From NCBI GenBank assembly GCA_964407325.1, contig CAYOVA010000001.1, positions 85,114-149,113 on the forward strand: 64,000 nucleotides of DNA, read 5' to 3'. Source of the stretch: JAOAFZ01 sp964407325. GTDB taxonomy: Bacteria; Patescibacteriota; Microgenomatia; UBA1406; GWC2-37-13. Below are positions 34,764 to 42,696 of this stretch, piece after piece. How positions within the stretch are numbered: the stretch's first letter is position 1; each line of letters begins with the position of its first letter. The translations under genes and the position numbers were made by a program. The notes beneath the pieces are model-generated. The model ran no database searches. It worked only from the letters and a program-made list of their open reading frames with translations, and was not told where the DNA came from.

Positions 34764-35420
34764 TTAGTAATCAATCAGATTTTCAATTTGTTTCATTAGT
34801 GAGTCGGATATAACCTTTTTCTGAAGAAGTTCTTCTCTGCCTGAGAACGGTCGGTTTTCGACTATCTTTTCGGCTGTTTTGGGTCCTATGCCGGGTAACT
34901 CGTCTAACTCGGTAACCGTACTAATGTTTACGTTTACTTTCTCTGGTTGGTGTGGTGTTTTAACTGGAGGTGGAAGCTGGTTTTCTTCGATACTCAGATA
35001 GCTTAGATAGCGGTCTTGCTCGTTGAAAATACCCGTGTTAACTTCGTAATAAGAGGGGACATGTATTTTCTGCATGTCTTTCAGAGGTAGGGTCAAATTA
35101 AAATTTCTCGCTACGAATTCTTTTGCCGCATAGTCATTTAACCCTCCCGCAAGTGATAAAGCATCGATAATACGTGAGCTTGTCTTGACAGTAAAAACCC
35201 CTGGGCTCATCACAGCTCCGCTAACTTCAATCGTTATCTTCGTTTGGACGTTCTTGGCAGTGGCAACCTGTTCAGCTTTTACAATTGTTTCCTGGGGAAT
35301 CTGCAAGGAAACGTATATAAAGTAGGCACTTACTATAATACTTATTATGGTGATACCCACAATAATTATCTCCATACCAAACTTGCGCCATAGCTTGGAA
35401 AAATAACTGGAACTATACAT
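34764..35420 (-). CDS. comEA: ComEA-like DNA receptor (SLBB + helix-hairpin-helix)
   Basis: 218 aa. One TM segment near residues 15-35, a SLBB domain (ITIEVSGAVMSPGVFTVK near 60, IDALSLAGGLND near 82), a linker, and a C-terminal helix-hairpin-helix pair with VNISTVTELDELPGIGPKTA near 165 that binds DNA backbone. This is the Gram-positive-type arrangement of ComEA. The ATG at 35420 is preferred over an in-frame TTG at 35429; TATAAT on the minus strand at 35429-35434 lies 8 nt upstream. First gene of a comEA - comEC - MBL operon. Confidence 0.92.
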   Translation of the reverse strand: MYSSSYFSKLWRKFGMEIIIVGITIISIIVSAYFIYVSLQIPQETIVKAEQVATAKNVQTKITIEVSGAVMSPGVFTVKTSSRIIDALSLAGGLNDYAAKEFVARNFNLTLPLKDMQKIHVPSYYEVNTGIFNEQDRYLSYLSIEENQLPPPVKTPHQPEKVNVNISTVTELDELPGIGPKTAEKIVENRPFSGREELLQKKVISDSLMKQIENLIDY

Positions 35421-35491
35421 TTTATACAATTATACATATGATTATTTTTTTGTCAAATTGCAGTGTAATGAATACTCCCAGGGGGTACTAT

Positions 35492-36508
35492 CTAGTATCG
35501 ATGGTGGTGGGAAGGATTTTTATAGTAGCCTATCCAGGCAACTATAACAAAAAAAACTGCACTAAAGAGGCTCAGTATAATGCCAGCAGTAAGGAAAAAG
35601 GGCAAAACAATAAAGTAATCATTACTATAGATAATAGGGTCAGGCTTTCCGAACTGCATCCGTGCTGTTACCTGGTAAAATCCTGGTTCGAGCGGATCGA
35701 GGACAACAGAAAAATCGTTATCGCATAGGCTTTGTGAAAATCTCGATAGGCAGGATTCTTTAGAATAACCGGCAGTCGAGAGAATTCTCTGCGAGTAAGG
35801 ATACACATAACCTGGTACTATCCCGAAGCGTTGTGCTGTATTATTTTGGTTTTTTAATTGAATTTCTCCTTTTGGTATTACATGAAATTTTCCGCTGTTT
35901 TTAACCAGCAGGGTTAATGGCACTGGAGTCTTTGTATCTATAAAATGCAATGTACTCCTTCCCCAGGGAATAGTCACCCCTTTTGCGGCTCTCTGAAGGC
36001 TCATACTCACTTTTTTACTATCTTTGTTTGTTTTTGTGACTGTAATGGGTAGTAGCAATCCGATACCGTTCTCAATTGCAATAGTAGCAGTCCCTTGATC
36101 AGGTGTTGTTGAAAGCGCCTCTATTGCAATTGCAAATACATATTCACCTTCTGGTGTTTCTTCAGGAATAACTATCTCTACCGGAATTTCCTCTCGCTCA
36201 TTTGTTCTTAAAAGAACGCGTTCACCAAATTTGATTTGTGGGGCTGTTAACTCAATTGAAATTGGAGCAGTAATTTCCGGTAAGGGTTTTACAATTCCAT
36301 GCAAATCAGGGTTACCCAACTGATACAGCCGGAATGTATATAGTTGGGGATCAGCGTTATTTTCAAAACTAAAACGAAACGTGTGAATGCTGGCTGGTGT
36401 AGTAGTTAGATGATAAAAAGAGGGGGTGATAGTCATTGAGGCTTCTTGCGCATGAGTTGGGGCAACTATAAGAAATGACAGCAAAACCAGGAGGAAAATT
36501 TTTTTCAT
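35492..36508 (-). CDS. Exported Ig-like protein with C-terminal TM (DUF916/WxLIP-like)
   Basis: 338 aa. A signal peptide (MKKIFLLVLLSFLIVAPTHA) is followed by a beta-sandwich domain (SMTITPSFYHLTTTPASIHT), a second beta domain in the middle, and a C-terminal TM segment (~300-325) with a short basic tail. This plan and the opening ITPSFYHL-type strand resemble the WxL-interacting-protein (DUF916) architecture seen in the genes at 57813 and 59939. It probably sits on the cell surface next to the product of the gene upstream, whose stop it overlaps (ATGA, 36505-36508). Specific ligand unknown. Confidence 0.6.
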   Translation of the reverse strand: MKKIFLLVLLSFLIVAPTHAQEASMTITPSFYHLTTTPASIHTFRFSFENNADPQLYTFRLYQLGNPDLHGIVKPLPEITAPISIELTAPQIKFGERVLLRTNEREEIPVEIVIPEETPEGEYVFAIAIEALSTTPDQGTATIAIENGIGLLLPITVTKTNKDSKKVSMSLQRAAKGVTIPWGRSTLHFIDTKTPVPLTLLVKNSGKFHVIPKGEIQLKNQNNTAQRFGIVPGYVYPYSQRILSTAGYSKESCLSRFSQSLCDNDFSVVLDPLEPGFYQVTARMQFGKPDPIIYSNDYFIVLPFFLTAGIILSLFSAVFFVIVAWIGYYKNPSHHHRY

Positions 36509-37242
36509 AGCCGAGGCAAAGTGAGAATTTTTAAAGTAGTAGTATATGATCCTTCCTGGAATGTAGGTGGAGCATTGAGCTTGAGGTATAGTATGCCGGG
36601 CCGTTTATTTTGAATAGTCGTTTCTGCATATAAAGAAGCAGCTTTATGTGATTCTAAAGGAAAAACCCGATAGGTATTTACAAGAAAGTCAAGGGGGGCA
36701 TCGCTGCCTTCGAGTCTGTATCCAAAGCCAGGAGCTTGATTGAGTGTCCATTTTCTAGACATAGTTACCGAGCACGGAGCTATCACAGAATCACACTGAG
36801 TATTTTCAATTTGCAGGTTATTGGTTGTTTTCAAGAGAGAGGTTTGCCAGGCCAGAGTTTGATACGAATATACACCAGGTGACTGAACGGAAAACGAAAC
36901 TGATTTTTCCTGTGGGGTATTCGGCTGGACATTTGCAAAACCAATTTTAATAGAAGATAAATCTACTGTTAATAAAGAAGCTTGTTTCTGAAAAGGATAT
37001 GCAGTCCTAACAGCAAAACCCTCTTCGTCGAATTGTTTTTTCTCGTCGTCGTACAAGATGTAATCACGGGCAGGTATGAGACTTGGTGTTGGAGTACGAG
37101 TTGGACGTGCTGTGGGTTCACTGTTAGAATCGAACTCTATGTCTACGGAATCCTGGTCAAGTTGAAATTGGCCATAGACTTGAGCGTAAGGTATATATAT
37201 AAGAAGCAAAACCAATGGGACAATAACAAACCCTTTACGCAT
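36505..37242 (-). CDS. Secreted surface protein, unknown
   Basis: 245 aa from the ATG at 37242. A signal peptide (MRKGFVIVPLVLLLIYIPYA) is followed by a Thr/Pro/Arg-rich linker (PTARPTRTPTPS) and a beta-rich domain with a Cys pair (NTQCDSVIAPCSV) likely disulfide-bonded outside. No TM segment at the C-terminus, so it is probably released or held by its partner coded next (overlap of 4 nt). CATAAT on the minus strand at 37249-37254 lies 6 nt before the ATG, favouring this start over a TTG 18 nt upstream. Confidence 0.6.
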   Translation of the reverse strand: MRKGFVIVPLVLLLIYIPYAQVYGQFQLDQDSVDIEFDSNSEPTARPTRTPTPSLIPARDYILYDDEKKQFDEEGFAVRTAYPFQKQASLLTVDLSSIKIGFANVQPNTPQEKSVSFSVQSPGVYSYQTLAWQTSLLKTTNNLQIENTQCDSVIAPCSVTMSRKWTLNQAPGFGYRLEGSDAPLDFLVNTYRVFPLESHKAASLYAETTIQNKRPGILYLKLNAPPTFQEGSYTTTLKILTLPRL

Positions 37243-37255
37243 ACATCCATTATGA

Positions 37256-37261
37256 TACAAT
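37256..37261 (+). promoter_or_regulatory. -10 hexamer of secE operon
   Basis: TACAAT, 7 nt, then the ATG at 37269. The divergent hexamer for the 37242 gene (CATAAT) lies at 37249-37254, so the two promoters nearly touch. Confidence 0.5.
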
Positions 37262-37268
37262 ACTATCT

Positions 37269-37472
37269 ATGGCTCAACCCGCAAAAAAACCTGCATTTAA
37301 CAATCAGGTCGGAAAAGACGTAATCGAGGAACTGAAAAAGGTAACGTGGCCTACTCGTCAGGAGACAATTAAGCTCACAACAGTAGTTATCGTTATCTCC
37401 TTGCTAATTGGGCTGTATATAGGTATAATTGACATCTTGTTAGCTAAGGGATTAGAATTACTAACAAGATAA
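37269..37472 (+). CDS. secE: Preprotein translocase subunit SecE
   Basis: 67 aa, the short one-TM form. The amphipathic helix carries the signature EELKKVTWPTRQE (~20-32), followed by a single TM segment (~37-58). It clamps SecY in the translocon. Position directly before nusG and rplK-rplA is the conserved bacterial order and confirms the call. Confidence 0.95.
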   Translation: MAQPAKKPAFNNQVGKDVIEELKKVTWPTRQETIKLTTVVIVISLLIGLYIGIIDILLAKGLELLTR

Positions 37473-37495
37473 CTTACATTCTTTCTTATATTTAG

Positions 37496-38170
37496 ATGAA
37501 TACTGAAGAAAATCTTAAAACAGATACGGCAGAAGTTTCTCCTTCTACAGAGGAGAACACCGCTGTGGCTGAAACAACAGAAACTTCTCAAGCTGGAGAT
37601 ACAGCGGAAGAAGGGACATCATCTGTCCTGAAAAAGGCAGCTGAAGCAAATGCAAAATGGTTCGTAATCCATTCACAGACTGGACACGAAGCTCGTGTTC
37701 GTACCGCTCTTGAACAGAGAATTCAGAGTCTTGGTATGGAAAACAAAATCTTTCAGGTTGTTATTCCTACAAGAGAAATTGTGGTCGTGAAAAAAGGAAA
37801 GAAATCAAAGCAGAAAGAGCGCGTCTTTCCAGGATACATTCTCATAAAAATGATAATGGATGATGATTCATGGCTTGTTGTTCGTACAACTGAAGGTGTG
37901 ACCGGATTTATTGGAGCAGGCCTTAAGCCTTCACCAATTTCAGAAAAAGAAGTAGAAGCAATTATGAAGTTCGTTACCCAGGAACAGCCAAAATTCAAGG
38001 CAAAGTTCTCAGTTGGCGAAGCAGTCAAGATTACGGATGGACCTTTCTCAGACTTCCTTGGAACTATTGAAGGAATTGATGAGGAAAAAGGGAAAGTTCG
38101 CGTACTGGTTTCCATTTTCGATCGTGAAACCCCTGTTGAACTTGATTTTCTGCAGGTTGCTAAGCTATAA
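37496..38170 (+). CDS. nusG: Transcription antitermination/termination factor NusG
   Basis: 224 aa. An acidic, Thr/Glu-rich extension of about 50 residues precedes the NGN domain, which starts at KWFVIHSQTGHEARVRTALE and includes FPGYILIKM and VRTTEGVTGFIGAG. The KOW domain follows (FSVGEAVKITDGPFSDFLGT near 168). NGN and KOW link RNA polymerase to Rho or ribosomes. The N-terminal extension is not part of the standard ~180-aa protein. It starts 23 nt after secE. Confidence 0.95.
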   Translation: MNTEENLKTDTAEVSPSTEENTAVAETTETSQAGDTAEEGTSSVLKKAAEANAKWFVIHSQTGHEARVRTALEQRIQSLGMENKIFQVVIPTREIVVVKKGKKSKQKERVFPGYILIKMIMDDDSWLVVRTTEGVTGFIGAGLKPSPISEKEVEAIMKFVTQEQPKFKAKFSVGEAVKITDGPFSDFLGTIEGIDEEKGKVRVLVSIFDRETPVELDFLQVAKL

Positions 38171-38210
38171 TTTCAACTCGTCGTTTACACGAATTAATTA
38201 AGACACATAT

Positions 38211-38636
38211 ATGGCAAAAAAAATAAAAACATTTATTAAGTTAAATCTTCCAGCAGGAACTGCAACACCAGCACCGCCAGTTGGACCAGCTCTTGGTCAG
38301 CATGGTGTACCGATCATGGATTTCATCAAGGAATACAATGCTCGTACCGCTGATAAGAAAGGTGAAATTATCCCAGCTGTTATCACAGTCTATGAGGACA
38401 GATCATTTACGTTCATTACCAAGCTCCCTCCAGTTGCAGCTATGATCAAGAAAGCGATCAAGACTGACAAAGGATCAGGAGTTCCAAATAAACAGAAAGT
38501 CGGAAAATTATCAAAGCAGCAAATCGAAGATATCGCACAGCAGAAAATGGAAGATTTGAATGCAAATGATATTGACGCGGCTATGAAGATCGTCGCAGGG
38601 ACTGCACGAAGCATGGGTGTTGATACCGAATTATAA
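38211..38636 (+). CDS. rplK: 50S ribosomal protein L11
   Basis: 141 aa, the standard length. The N-terminal domain carries LPAGTATPAPPVGPALGQHG, the C-terminal RNA-binding domain KQQIEDIAQQKMEDLNAND and IVAGTARSMG. Part of the GTPase-associated centre. Fully conventional. Confidence 0.98.
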   Translation: MAKKIKTFIKLNLPAGTATPAPPVGPALGQHGVPIMDFIKEYNARTADKKGEIIPAVITVYEDRSFTFITKLPPVAAMIKKAIKTDKGSGVPNKQKVGKLSKQQIEDIAQQKMEDLNANDIDAAMKIVAGTARSMGVDTEL

Positions 38637-38680
38637 TTAGTAACCGGATATAAACCGGAAATTTATCTTTAATTTCACGT

Positions 38681-39481
38681 ATGGGAAAAGTTAGAACTAG
38701 AATCTTAGGATTAGAAGACATTGAAGAACAGCAGAAAGAAGAACAAAAAAAGCGTTCAGCTGAAAAGAAATCTGCTGGAAAACAGGCAGAAGCGGAAACT
38801 GATGCAGAAACCCAGGAAGGATCAGAAAAAAAAGGAAAGAAATCCATGAAGTCTTCCGAGAAAATCGCTAAGAAAGGTAAATCACACGGACGGAGTGGAA
38901 ATTACAAAAAGGCTGTTGCAAAGGTTGATAGTGATAAAAACTACAAAGTTGCAGACGCCGTCTCTACTCTTAAAAAAATTGCGTACGCAAAACTTCCGGA
39001 ATCAGTTGAACTTCACTTAAACGTAGTGAAACAAGGATTAAAAGGAGAAATTGAACTTCCCCATTCAACAGGAAAGTCAATTCGTGTAAAAATCATCGAT
39101 GATGCAACACTCGAAGCAATTGAAAAAGGTAAACTTGAGTTTGATGTTCTCATCGCTCATCCTTCATTTATGCCAAAGCTTGCTAAGTTTGCACGCATTC
39201 TTGGCCCAAAAGGCTTAATGCCAAATCCAAAAACAGGCACCGTTTCACCCAATCCTGAAGAAGTAGCCAAGAAATTCGAAAAAGGGACCATGCAGTGGAA
39301 AACAGAGCCAAAAGCAGCTGTTATTCACCAGATGGTAGCAAAACTTTCGTCAGAAGAAAAACAGATCGAAGAAAACGTTGTTGCCTTCCTCGAAGCAGTT
39401 GGAAAAATAAACATCAAAGCTGCATATATAAAAACAACAATGTCACCTTCTCTCAAGCTCGATATTTCAGCAATGGCGTAA
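38681..39481 (+). CDS. rplA: 50S ribosomal protein L1, extended and internally shortened
   Basis: 266 aa. The first ~70 residues are a highly charged Lys/Glu/Ala-rich extension; the L1 core starts near SGNYKKAVAKVD. Domain signatures are present: LPHSTGKSIRVKI, ILGPKGLMPNPKTGTVSPN. Between VRVKI-like and KGKLEFDV the segment that in E. coli spans roughly 25 residues of domain II is missing, so domain II is compact. An internal Met near residue 56 could be an alternative start, but MGKVRTRILG is well placed after the 44-nt gap from rplK. rplJ and rplL do not follow, unlike in most bacteria. Confidence 0.93.
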   Translation: MGKVRTRILGLEDIEEQQKEEQKKRSAEKKSAGKQAEAETDAETQEGSEKKGKKSMKSSEKIAKKGKSHGRSGNYKKAVAKVDSDKNYKVADAVSTLKKIAYAKLPESVELHLNVVKQGLKGEIELPHSTGKSIRVKIIDDATLEAIEKGKLEFDVLIAHPSFMPKLAKFARILGPKGLMPNPKTGTVSPNPEEVAKKFEKGTMQWKTEPKAAVIHQMVAKLSSEEKQIEENVVAFLEAVGKINIKAAYIKTTMSPSLKLDISAMA

Positions 39482-39595
39482 TTGTAGCTTGACCTGACAA
39501 TATATCTGTAGAAAATGACGTGCAAATGATACGCTCTCTTTTGAGGCCTTTTCTTCCCAAAACCAGTTAACTTCTGTATACTGAATGGTAATCGT

Positions 39596-40156
39596 ATGAT
39601 TACCAAACCCTATCCTGAAGATTTCTGGAATTATCTTTCGTTACCTCAACAAGATTTATTGATCGAAGGTGATTATTTAAAGGATCAGATTATTGAAGAT
39701 GCGGAATATTCATTTAAAGACTACTCCTTTTTAGTTTTTCCATACGCAAAGGCATACGAGGGTTTTTTAAAACAGGTGTTTCTTGATGTTGGTTTTATTA
39801 CCCATCTTGATTATGTCTCAAATCATTTTCGGTTAGGGAAAGTCTTATCTCCCCATATGATTCAAAAGCTTGGTCAAAGAAAATCTCTCTACGTGCAAAT
39901 CGAAAAAACAATAACCAGAGATTTTGCAGAAAAAGTCTGGTCTACCTGGAAACTGCACAGAAATGAAATATTTCACTATTACCCCCATAACCTAAAAGCT
40001 ATTACCTTTGGCGAGGCTGACAGTATTGCAAAACAGATAACAAAAACAATGAGGGATGTTTATAAAAACGTGCTTATTGTCTTAAGGCCAGATGCACCAT
40101 TGCGTGGATTGAAAGACAGCCACAGCACAGACAGTGACTATTGGAAAGAACAATAA
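39596..40156 (+). CDS. HEPN-like protein (possible RNase toxin)
   Basis: 186 aa, all-helical. A central KLHRNEIFHYYPHN (near residue 120) fits the R-x4-H motif of HEPN ribonucleases, and the surrounding helices (FPYAKAYEGFLKQVFLDVGF near 45) look like those of RnlA-type toxins and related CPR proteins. No antitoxin gene is recognised beside it; the next gene, 13 nt downstream, is a P-type ATPase. It could be a ribonuclease, an abortive-infection component, or a non-catalytic HEPN. A TATACT at 39577-39582 lies 13 nt before the ATG. Confidence 0.6.
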   Translation: MITKPYPEDFWNYLSLPQQDLLIEGDYLKDQIIEDAEYSFKDYSFLVFPYAKAYEGFLKQVFLDVGFITHLDYVSNHFRLGKVLSPHMIQKLGQRKSLYVQIEKTITRDFAEKVWSTWKLHRNEIFHYYPHNLKAITFGEADSIAKQITKTMRDVYKNVLIVLRPDAPLRGLKDSHSTDSDYWKEQ

Positions 40157-40168
40157 TTTCTTAGGCAG

Positions 40169-42649
40169 ATGAAAGAACTTACGTCGGAAGAGGTGAAATC
40201 TCTTCTAAAAAAGTACGGCCCCAATACGTTAACGGAACAAAAGAAACGCTCGGTTCTCAAGATTTTTTTCGAGCAGTTTGAGAGTGTGTTAACTGTGTTG
40301 CTTCTTATTGCCGCAGTGTTGAGCATGTTTGTAGGAGAAGTGGTTGATGCGAGCCTGATTGTGACCATTGTCCTTCTGAACGCCTTCTTCGGTTTGTATC
40401 AGGAACTAAAGGCGGAAGCGGCGATAGCGGCACTCAAAAAGATGACTATTTCACTCGTCCGTGTGATTCGCGATGGGAAGCATGTTGAGATTAATAGTGT
40501 GGACTTGGTACCAGGTGATATTGTTTATATTGAAGAGGGGGTAAAAGTTCCCGCAGACGGTGTCCTTATAGAACCAGTGAATACTGCCGTAAACGAATCT
40601 GCTCTAACCGGTGAATCGCTGCCAGTAAGTAAAGAAGAAGATGAGGAAGTATATATGGGAACTATAGTTTCCCGTGGGCGAGCGTACATGCAAGTAACTA
40701 AAACTGGCATGAAAACACGTTTTGGCAAGGTAGCCGAAAGTCTCCAGACAATAGAAGAGCATAAAACCCCACTGCAAATTAAACTGGAAAAGCTCTCGGA
40801 AATTATTGGTATTGTAGGTATCTTAGCTTCAATTGTGGTAATGGGCTTATCATACGGGCAAGGTGAACCCTATTTCCAATCGTTTCTTTTGGGGGTTTCA
40901 CTTGCTGTAGCAATGGTTCCGGAAGGATTACCCGCTGTCATGACGATTACTCTTGCCATTGGCCTAAGAGACATGGCAAAAAAGAAGGCTGTCCTGCGAA
41001 AGCTTTCAGCGATTGAGGCATTGGGAAGTGTAACAGTTATTGCTACCGATAAAACAGGCACGTTAACTCGAAATGAAATGACTGTGGATAAATATTATAC
41101 GAACGGAGTAATTCAGGAGATTGGAAAAGATAAAAAAATCACAGACGAAACGTTTGAACAAATCCTCCTTAATGGAGTCCTTTGCTCGACGGCAAACCTT
41201 GAACATAAGAAATCCGGCTATAAAATACTCGGCGATCCTACCGAAGGTGCTCTTCTTATATTGGCAAAGCAGTTTGGCTACTCGATACGTAATACCCGGA
41301 ACGAGTGGAAAATCCTTAACGAAGAACCTTTTAACAGCGAGATTAAGCGCATGTCAGTAACAGTAAGAAAGGGGAAAAAGAAAGTAACTTTTTCAAAAGG
41401 GGCGCCGGAATCGATTTTCCACATCACGAACAAAATGCTCAAAAACGGGAAAAAAGTTGCCCTTACTCCTGCAATAAAGAAGGAAATCAAAAAAGTACAG
41501 GAGGCATGGTCCAAGGAAGGGTACCGTGTACTTGCTTTTGCAACGAATGACGTATTAACTGGTCTGGTAGCGATGCATGATCCACCCCGCCTCGAAGCCA
41601 AAGATGCGCTGATTAAAGCCAAGCAGGCAGGAATCCGTGTAATTATGATTACCGGAGACAATCCTGTTACTGCCACCGCTATCGCTGAAGCTATCGGACT
41701 GATGGAAGAAGGTGACACGGTTTTGTTAGGTGAGGAAGTAGAGGTAATGAATAACACTCAGCTGAAAAAAGCTCTGAAAACGGTACGCATTTTCTCCCGG
41801 GTTTCACCATTTCATAAAAGCAGAATTGTAAAAGTCCTCCAGTCTATGGGTGAGATAGTGGCCGTTACTGGTGATGGAGTAAATGATGCTGTCGCATTAA
41901 AACAAGCGAACGTGGGTGTTGCGATGGGAAGGGTAGGTACCGATGTTGCTCGGGAAACGGCAGATATGATCATTATGGATGATAATTTTGCGACTATTGT
42001 AACAGCAATAGAGGAGGGCAGAAACATAATCAAGAATCTCAAGAATGCAATTAAGTATCTTCTTACGACGAATCTGGCAGAAGCGTTGGCAATTATTGGA
42101 AGCCTGATTCTGGGTATACCCACCCTGTTCTACGCGGTGCAAATTCTTTACATTAATCTGATTAGCGATGGAATTCCCGCCTTGGCGCTTGCGTTTTCAC
42201 CGCGAATTAAAACGATTATGAATAGACCACCGGACAAAAAACTCACGTTATTAAAATCGAAGGATATTCTGTACATAGCTACAATTGGAACCTTAACAGC
42301 TATTTTTGTCGTTACCGGATATCTGCTTTTTGACCGTACAGCAATGGCAGGAAGAGCTGCTGCATTCTGTATTCTGGCCCTTATTCAGTCGTTTGTCTTT
42401 ATTGATCTGTGGGTTTCACACAAAAGTGTAATGCTATTTAAGAAGAGTTTTACTTCCCGTGAGTTTATTGTGGCCTTTGGTTTACCGTTCCTGATTCAGT
42501 TTGCGGTTATGAGAATTGAGCCAGTCGCGGAAGTGTTCCATATAACGACGATATCTATTCCCCAGTTCTTCCTGTTTATGTTGTGCTCCTCGCTCATATT
42601 CTTTGGAATAAAGCTTTTCCATTTGATAGCGAAACGGCCTGAAGTGTAA
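40169..42649 (+). CDS. Cation-transporting P-type ATPase (P2, Ca2+-type)
   Basis: 826 aa, PMR1/PacL-like. The N-terminal cation ATPase domain (LLKKYGPNTLTEQKK) is followed by TM1-2, the actuator with ALTGESLPV near residue 145, AVAMVPEGLPAVMT near 245 (TM4 ion-site Pro-Glu-Gly-Leu-Pro), the phosphorylation motif ATDKTGTLT near 293, the hinge VTGDGVNDAVALKQA near 567, then TM5-10 with NLISDGIPALALAF near 665. The PEGLP and N-x6-D-type arrangement fits Ca2+ or Mn2+ export or, less likely, Na+. All catalytic residues are present. It is the second gene after the HEPN gene. Confidence 0.93.
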   Translation: MKELTSEEVKSLLKKYGPNTLTEQKKRSVLKIFFEQFESVLTVLLLIAAVLSMFVGEVVDASLIVTIVLLNAFFGLYQELKAEAAIAALKKMTISLVRVIRDGKHVEINSVDLVPGDIVYIEEGVKVPADGVLIEPVNTAVNESALTGESLPVSKEEDEEVYMGTIVSRGRAYMQVTKTGMKTRFGKVAESLQTIEEHKTPLQIKLEKLSEIIGIVGILASIVVMGLSYGQGEPYFQSFLLGVSLAVAMVPEGLPAVMTITLAIGLRDMAKKKAVLRKLSAIEALGSVTVIATDKTGTLTRNEMTVDKYYTNGVIQEIGKDKKITDETFEQILLNGVLCSTANLEHKKSGYKILGDPTEGALLILAKQFGYSIRNTRNEWKILNEEPFNSEIKRMSVTVRKGKKKVTFSKGAPESIFHITNKMLKNGKKVALTPAIKKEIKKVQEAWSKEGYRVLAFATNDVLTGLVAMHDPPRLEAKDALIKAKQAGIRVIMITGDNPVTATAIAEAIGLMEEGDTVLLGEEVEVMNNTQLKKALKTVRIFSRVSPFHKSRIVKVLQSMGEIVAVTGDGVNDAVALKQANVGVAMGRVGTDVARETADMIIMDDNFATIVTAIEEGRNIIKNLKNAIKYLLTTNLAEALAIIGSLILGIPTLFYAVQILYINLISDGIPALALAFSPRIKTIMNRPPDKKLTLLKSKDILYIATIGTLTAIFVVTGYLLFDRTAMAGRAAAFCILALIQSFVFIDLWVSHKSVMLFKKSFTSREFIVAFGLPFLIQFAVMRIEPVAEVFHITTISIPQFFLFMLCSSLIFFGIKLFHLIAKRPEV

Positions 42650-42696
42650 AGCAGCTCTTCCTGGACTTGCTCGGTAAAGAGGTGTATTTCTGGCTT

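Noticed and set aside
41278..41757. Minus-strand frame of 159 codons inside the P-type ATPase
   Set aside because: Shadow of the ATPase coding strand; Ser/Pro/Ile-rich translation without any recognisable motif.
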